Source of the DNA: Enterobacterales bacterium
GTDB taxonomy: Bacteria; Pseudomonadota; Gammaproteobacteria; Enterobacterales; Enterobacteriaceae
NCBI GenBank assembly: GCA_015654925.1
Contig: JAATFX010000139.1
Coordinates: forward strand, 1-34,863
Direction: 5' to 3'
Length of the DNA: 34,863 nt
The translations under genes were made by a program, and so were the position numbers. The stretch's first letter is position 1. The number at the start of each line of letters is the position of its first letter. This document shows positions 31,620 to 34,863 of this stretch, in pieces. Below the pieces are notes generated by a model. The model was not told the DNA's origin. It saw only the letters and a program-made list of their open reading frames with translations, and searched no databases.

Positions 31620-33650
31620 TTACTCCCCGAGCAGGCGCATCATTTCCGCTTCATCGATCACCGGAATAGCGAGCTGCTGCGCCTTGGTCAGTTTGGACCC
31701 GGCCGCTTCCCCGGCGATCACCAGGTTGGTCTTGGCCGATACGCTGCCGCTGACCTTGGCGCCCAGGGCCACCAGGCGATCCTTGGCCTCGTCGCGGGAC
31801 AAACCGGTTAATGAACCGGTAAGCACCACCGTTTTGCCGGCGAAGAAGTTATCGCTTTCATGGGCCATAGGCGCCGCGATCGGCGCCGGCCAGTGAATGC
31901 CGATTTCCGGGCTGACCAATTCGGCAATCACATCCAGGTTGTGCTGCTCTTCCAAAAAGTTGCGCACATGGGCCGCCACCACTTTGCCGATATCCTGCAC
32001 GCTCACCAGCGCATCGATATCGGCCGCGTAAAGCGCCTCCAGGGTTTTGAATTCCGCCGCCAGATTGGCCGCCGTGGCTTCCCCCACCTCCCGGATGCCC
32101 AGGGCATACAAAAAACGGGCGAACGTAGTCTGTTTGGCAGTATCCAGCGCCGCCAGCAGGTTCTGCGCCGATTTCGGCCCCATGCGCTCAAGACGGGTCA
32201 GGGTTTCTTTGTTCAGCCGGAACAGGTCGGCGGGGGTTTTCACCAGTTCGCGCTCGACCAGCTGGTCGATAATCTTATCGCCCATGCCGTCGACGTCCAG
32301 CGCCCGGCGCGAAACAAAATGCTTAAGCGCCTCTTTGCGCTGGGCGGCGCACACCAGCCCGGCGGTACAGCGTACCACCGCTTCCCCCTCCACCCGCTCC
32401 ACGTCCGAGCCGCAGACCGGGCAGTGGTCGGGAAAGACGATCGGCCGGGCGTCGGCCGGACGTTGTTCCAGCACCACGCCCACCACCTGCGGAATGACAT
32501 CCCCCGCCCGGCGGATAATCACCGTATCGCCGATTTGCAAACCCAGACGTTCAATTTCATCCGCATTGTGCAAGGTGGCATTGCTGACCATGGCGCCGGA
32601 CACCAGCACCGGCTCCAGACGGGCCACCGGCGTCACCGCGCCGGTGCGCCCTACCTGGAACTCCACGTCGCGCACCCGGGTCATCTGTTCCTGCGCCGGG
32701 AACTTGTAGGCGATGGCCCAGCGCGGGGCGCGGGCGACAAACCCCAGCCGCTGCTGCAAGGCCAGGGAATCCACTTTGATCACCACGCCGTCGATATCAA
32801 ACCCCAGCGCGGGACGTTCCGCCTGGATATGGCGATAAAAGTCCAGCACTTGCTCGGCGCCGGTGCAGCGTGTGATCCGGTTACTGACCGGCACGCCCCA
32901 GGATTTAAATAGCTGCAGCCGTTCCCAATGGCTGCCGGGCAGTTCCCCACCCTCCAGCAGCCCGACGCCATAACAAAAAAAGGTCAGCGGACGTTTAGCG
33001 GTGATCGACGGGTCCAACTGGCGCAGCGAGCCGGCGGCGGCGTTGCGGGGATTGGCGAACACTTTGCCGCCCTCGCGCCGGGCGGTTTCATTTAGCCGCA
33101 CGAAGCCGGCTTCGGACATAAAGACCTCGCCGCGGATTTCCAGCCGGTGCGGGACATCCCCGGCGCCGTCCCGCAGCCGCAGGGGGATGGTGCGGATGGT
33201 GCGCACATTGGAGGTGATGTCTTCGCCGGTGGTGCCGTCGCCGCGGGTGGCGGCGCGTACCAGCTCGCCGTTTTCATACAGCAGGCTCACGGCCAGGCCG
33301 TCGAGTTTCAGCTCGCAGCAAAACAGCAGATCGTCGTCGCTTTTCAGGCGATCCCTGACCCGCTTGTCAAACGCCAGGAAACCGGTTTCGTCAAACACGT
33401 TATCCAGGGACAGCATCGGCACTTCATGGCGGATTTGATTAAAGGCGGCGCGCGGCGCGCCGCCGACCCGCTGGGTGGGCGAATCGGCGGTAAGCAAATC
33501 GGGATGCTGGGTTTCCAGTCCGCGCAGTTCCGCCATCAGCCGATCGTATTCGGCGTCAGGCACCTCGGGGTCATCCATAACATGGTATCGATATTCATAC
33601 CGACGCAGCAGGCCGCGCAGCTCGTCAATACGTTGATTGATTTGTTCCAT
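31620..33650 (-). CDS. ligA: NAD-dependent DNA ligase
   Basis: This essential ligase (676 aa) seals nicks using NAD+. The N-terminal Ia domain (YEYRYHVMDDPEVPDAEYD) is followed by the adenylation motif KLDG with the active Lys near residue 115. The OB fold comes next, and then the four-Cys zinc finger (CPVCGSDVERVEGEAVVRC onward). Helix-hairpin-helix repeats and a C-terminal BRCT domain (FFAGKTVVLTGSLTGLSRDE) complete it. Length and order are standard for gamma-proteobacterial LigA. It follows zipA after 66 bp containing a terminator hairpin, and ypeB follows it. Confidence 0.98.
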   Translation of the reverse strand: MEQINQRIDELRGLLRRYEYRYHVMDDPEVPDAEYDRLMAELRGLETQHPDLLTADSPTQRVGGAPRAAFNQIRHEVPMLSLDNVFDETGFLAFDKRVRDRLKSDDDLLFCCELKLDGLAVSLLYENGELVRAATRGDGTTGEDITSNVRTIRTIPLRLRDGAGDVPHRLEIRGEVFMSEAGFVRLNETARREGGKVFANPRNAAAGSLRQLDPSITAKRPLTFFCYGVGLLEGGELPGSHWERLQLFKSWGVPVSNRITRCTGAEQVLDFYRHIQAERPALGFDIDGVVIKVDSLALQQRLGFVARAPRWAIAYKFPAQEQMTRVRDVEFQVGRTGAVTPVARLEPVLVSGAMVSNATLHNADEIERLGLQIGDTVIIRRAGDVIPQVVGVVLEQRPADARPIVFPDHCPVCGSDVERVEGEAVVRCTAGLVCAAQRKEALKHFVSRRALDVDGMGDKIIDQLVERELVKTPADLFRLNKETLTRLERMGPKSAQNLLAALDTAKQTTFARFLYALGIREVGEATAANLAAEFKTLEALYAADIDALVSVQDIGKVVAAHVRNFLEEQHNLDVIAELVSPEIGIHWPAPIAAPMAHESDNFFAGKTVVLTGSLTGLSRDEAKDRLVALGAKVSGSVSAKTNLVIAGEAAGSKLTKAQQLAIPVIDEAEMMRLLGE

Positions 33651-33665
33651 TGCTCACCATCAGCG

Positions 33666-33686
33666 AAAAACCCCCGCAAGCGGGGG
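33666..33686 (-). terminator. rho-independent terminator between zipA and ligA
   Basis: On the minus strand CCCCCGCTTGCGGGGG is followed by TTTTT and then CG. It is a compact stem of six or seven GC pairs with a T5 tract, downstream of the zipA stop and just before the ligA start. ligA therefore needs readthrough or its own promoter in the short gap. Confidence 0.8.
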
Positions 33687-33716
33687 AGAATGAATCAGTC
33701 GAAAAGCCGCTATGCG

Positions 33717-34838
33717 TCAGACTCTGGCGTTGACATCCAGCACTTCGCGAATACGTGCCTTATAGAGATCCAGCTTCTGGGGTGTCAGCATCCGGCGTTC
33801 ATCATCCAGCACCACGCCGCCGCAATCGTCCGCGATACGCTGCGCTGATTGCAGCATAAGTTTGAAGTTCTGATGGGCGTCGCCGTACGAGGGAACCATC
33901 ATAAACATTGAAACGCCCGGGGTAGTGAACGCCGCCATTTCTTCCGGATCAAAAGACCCCGGCTTCACCATATTCGCCAGACTGAACAGCACCGGGCCGC
34001 TGCCCGCCGGATTCAGGTGGCGGTGGAAGATATTCATCTCGCCGAACTGGAAGCCCGCCTGCAACACGCTTTGCAACAGATCTTCGCCGCCAATCACCGT
34101 GCCGTTATGGGCGGCGACGTGGAGCACCAGCACCGTTTCCTTGCGTTTTACCGGCTCGGCGGGTTCATCAGCCGGCGGCGCGTCGTCATCCTGGCCCTGT
34201 CCGCGCTCCTGCCTGCCCTGCGCAGCCCCGCGGCCGTTTTTGGCCTCGGGATAGGCCGGCTCGTCCGGCAGCACCGCGTGGCGTTTTTTGAAGAACGAGG
34301 TACGTTGGCGCGGCGCCGGCGCGGCCACTTCATCCTCATCCTCGGGGTCATCGTCGTCCAAATCCAACAGCGGATCGTGCCCGCCGCGGGCGGATAAACG
34401 CGGCTCGGTTTTTACCGCGCCGCGGCCGCCAGCCGCGCGTTGATTGGCCGGCTGGTCGTCATATAAATTTTCACCAGACGGCTGTTGGCCATAGGGCGGT
34501 TTGCCGTACGGTTCGTCGTCATAGGCGTCGTCGCCTCTTGCGGAGGCGTCGGGAGAATGGCTGCCCGCGGAACGGGAGTCATGGTCATGGGTGTCGAAGC
34601 GCCCCAAAGCGGGCTCATCGGCGCGAACCTTCGTTACCCGAACTTCGCCCACACCTTCATCGCGCTCTTCCAGCGGAGGCTCGTCCTGATCCTGACGGTC
34701 TTGTTTCAGTCGTTTAACCGGGCGATCGCGAAAAACCGATGAGCGCTCTTTACGGCTGGTCCACAGGCCGTGTAATAGCAACGCTATGATAGCGATCGCA
34801 CCAACAACGATTAATATCAGACGCAAATCCTGCATCAT
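33717..34838 (-). CDS. zipA: cell division protein ZipA
   Basis: This is an inner-membrane division protein (373 aa from ATG 34838) that tethers FtsZ to the membrane at the septum. The N-terminus MMQDLRLILIVVGAIAIIAL is the single membrane anchor in the N-out orientation. The basic WTSRKERSSVFRDRPVKRLK follows, then a long low-complexity charged and Gln/Pro-rich linker (about 50-230). The C-terminal FtsZ-binding domain (about 235-373, VLVLHVAAHNG onward) includes GSFDPEEMAAFTTPGVSMFM. The start is placed on the MMQD Met by comparison with E. coli ZipA. An in-frame ATG two codons upstream (34844) is the alternative. The region beyond leads toward cysZ in E. coli, outside the window. Confidence 0.96.
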   Translation of the reverse strand: MMQDLRLILIVVGAIAIIALLLHGLWTSRKERSSVFRDRPVKRLKQDRQDQDEPPLEERDEGVGEVRVTKVRADEPALGRFDTHDHDSRSAGSHSPDASARGDDAYDDEPYGKPPYGQQPSGENLYDDQPANQRAAGGRGAVKTEPRLSARGGHDPLLDLDDDDPEDEDEVAAPAPRQRTSFFKKRHAVLPDEPAYPEAKNGRGAAQGRQERGQGQDDDAPPADEPAEPVKRKETVLVLHVAAHNGTVIGGEDLLQSVLQAGFQFGEMNIFHRHLNPAGSGPVLFSLANMVKPGSFDPEEMAAFTTPGVSMFMMVPSYGDAHQNFKLMLQSAQRIADDCGGVVLDDERRMLTPQKLDLYKARIREVLDVNARV

Positions 34839-34863
34839 TGCCATCTCAGTTGTTCTAATTCAT

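Noticed and set aside
31860..32912. 350-aa open frame opposite ligA
   Set aside because: It is a shadow of the essential ligA gene with low-complexity His/Arg/Gln composition and no recognisable domain.
1..34863. CRISPR array, rRNA, phage or transposase genes
   Set aside because: No regularly spaced direct repeats, no rRNA signatures and no integrase or transposase motifs were found by reading the window.

Overview
The window is chromosomal DNA of a GC-rich member of Enterobacterales. The left edge carries the end of a tRNA-Val and a complete tRNA-Lys. The right edge carries ypeB, ligA and zipA in the arrangement familiar from Escherichia coli. In E. coli K-12 the lysV tRNA and ypeB-ligA-zipA are separated only by a few genes (xapRBA, yfeN, yfeR, yfeH). 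Here the same two core landmarks enclose about 31 kb of accessory genes. A Sodalis-like or Pectobacteriaceae-like host would fit, but the species cannot be fixed from the sequence alone.

Layout, left to right. (1) 1-2028: tRNA-Val end, tRNA-Lys, a YgfF-type SDR dehydrogenase bracketed by a near-perfect 30-bp direct repeat, and a metallophosphoesterase. (2) 2375-8089: a stand-alone long-form 2-isopropylmalate synthase, an AraC regulator, an exported HSL-type esterase preceded by two palindromic operators, an SDR oxidoreductase, and a divergent LysR regulator broken by an in-frame amber codon. (3) 8158-12868: an EmrAB-type tripartite drug efflux operon with its own outer-membrane factor and MarR regulator. 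(4) 12998-17463: a phosphopantetheinyl transferase and a minimal ethanolamine operon (eat-eutB-eutC) with no microcompartment genes. (5) 17729-25938: a peptide-type ABC importer and a prolyl-iminopeptidase-like hydrolase on one strand, with a LuxR-family solo regulator and a second such hydrolase on the other. (6) 26032-31327: a small exported protein of unknown function and a BMP-family nucleoside-type ABC importer. (7) 31379-34838: ypeB, ligA and zipA.

The most interesting part is regions 4 and 5 together. The LuxR protein has Met and Trp where acyl-homoserine-lactone receptors have Trp57 and Tyr61. This is the signature of the plant-responsive OryR/XccR/PipR subfamily. Its neighbours, two alpha/beta-hydrolase peptidases and a Dpp/Opp-type importer, match the PipR-PipA-AapA-ABC locus known from a poplar endophytic Pseudomonas. 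An almost identical 20-bp lux-box-like element lies upstream of each hydrolase gene, oriented toward it. The known inducer of PipR is an ethanolamine derivative, and an ethanolamine permease and ethanolamine ammonia-lyase lie immediately downstream of the importer on the same strand. The inference is a linked unit that imports and senses a plant ethanolamine amide, hydrolyses it, and catabolises the ethanolamine released.
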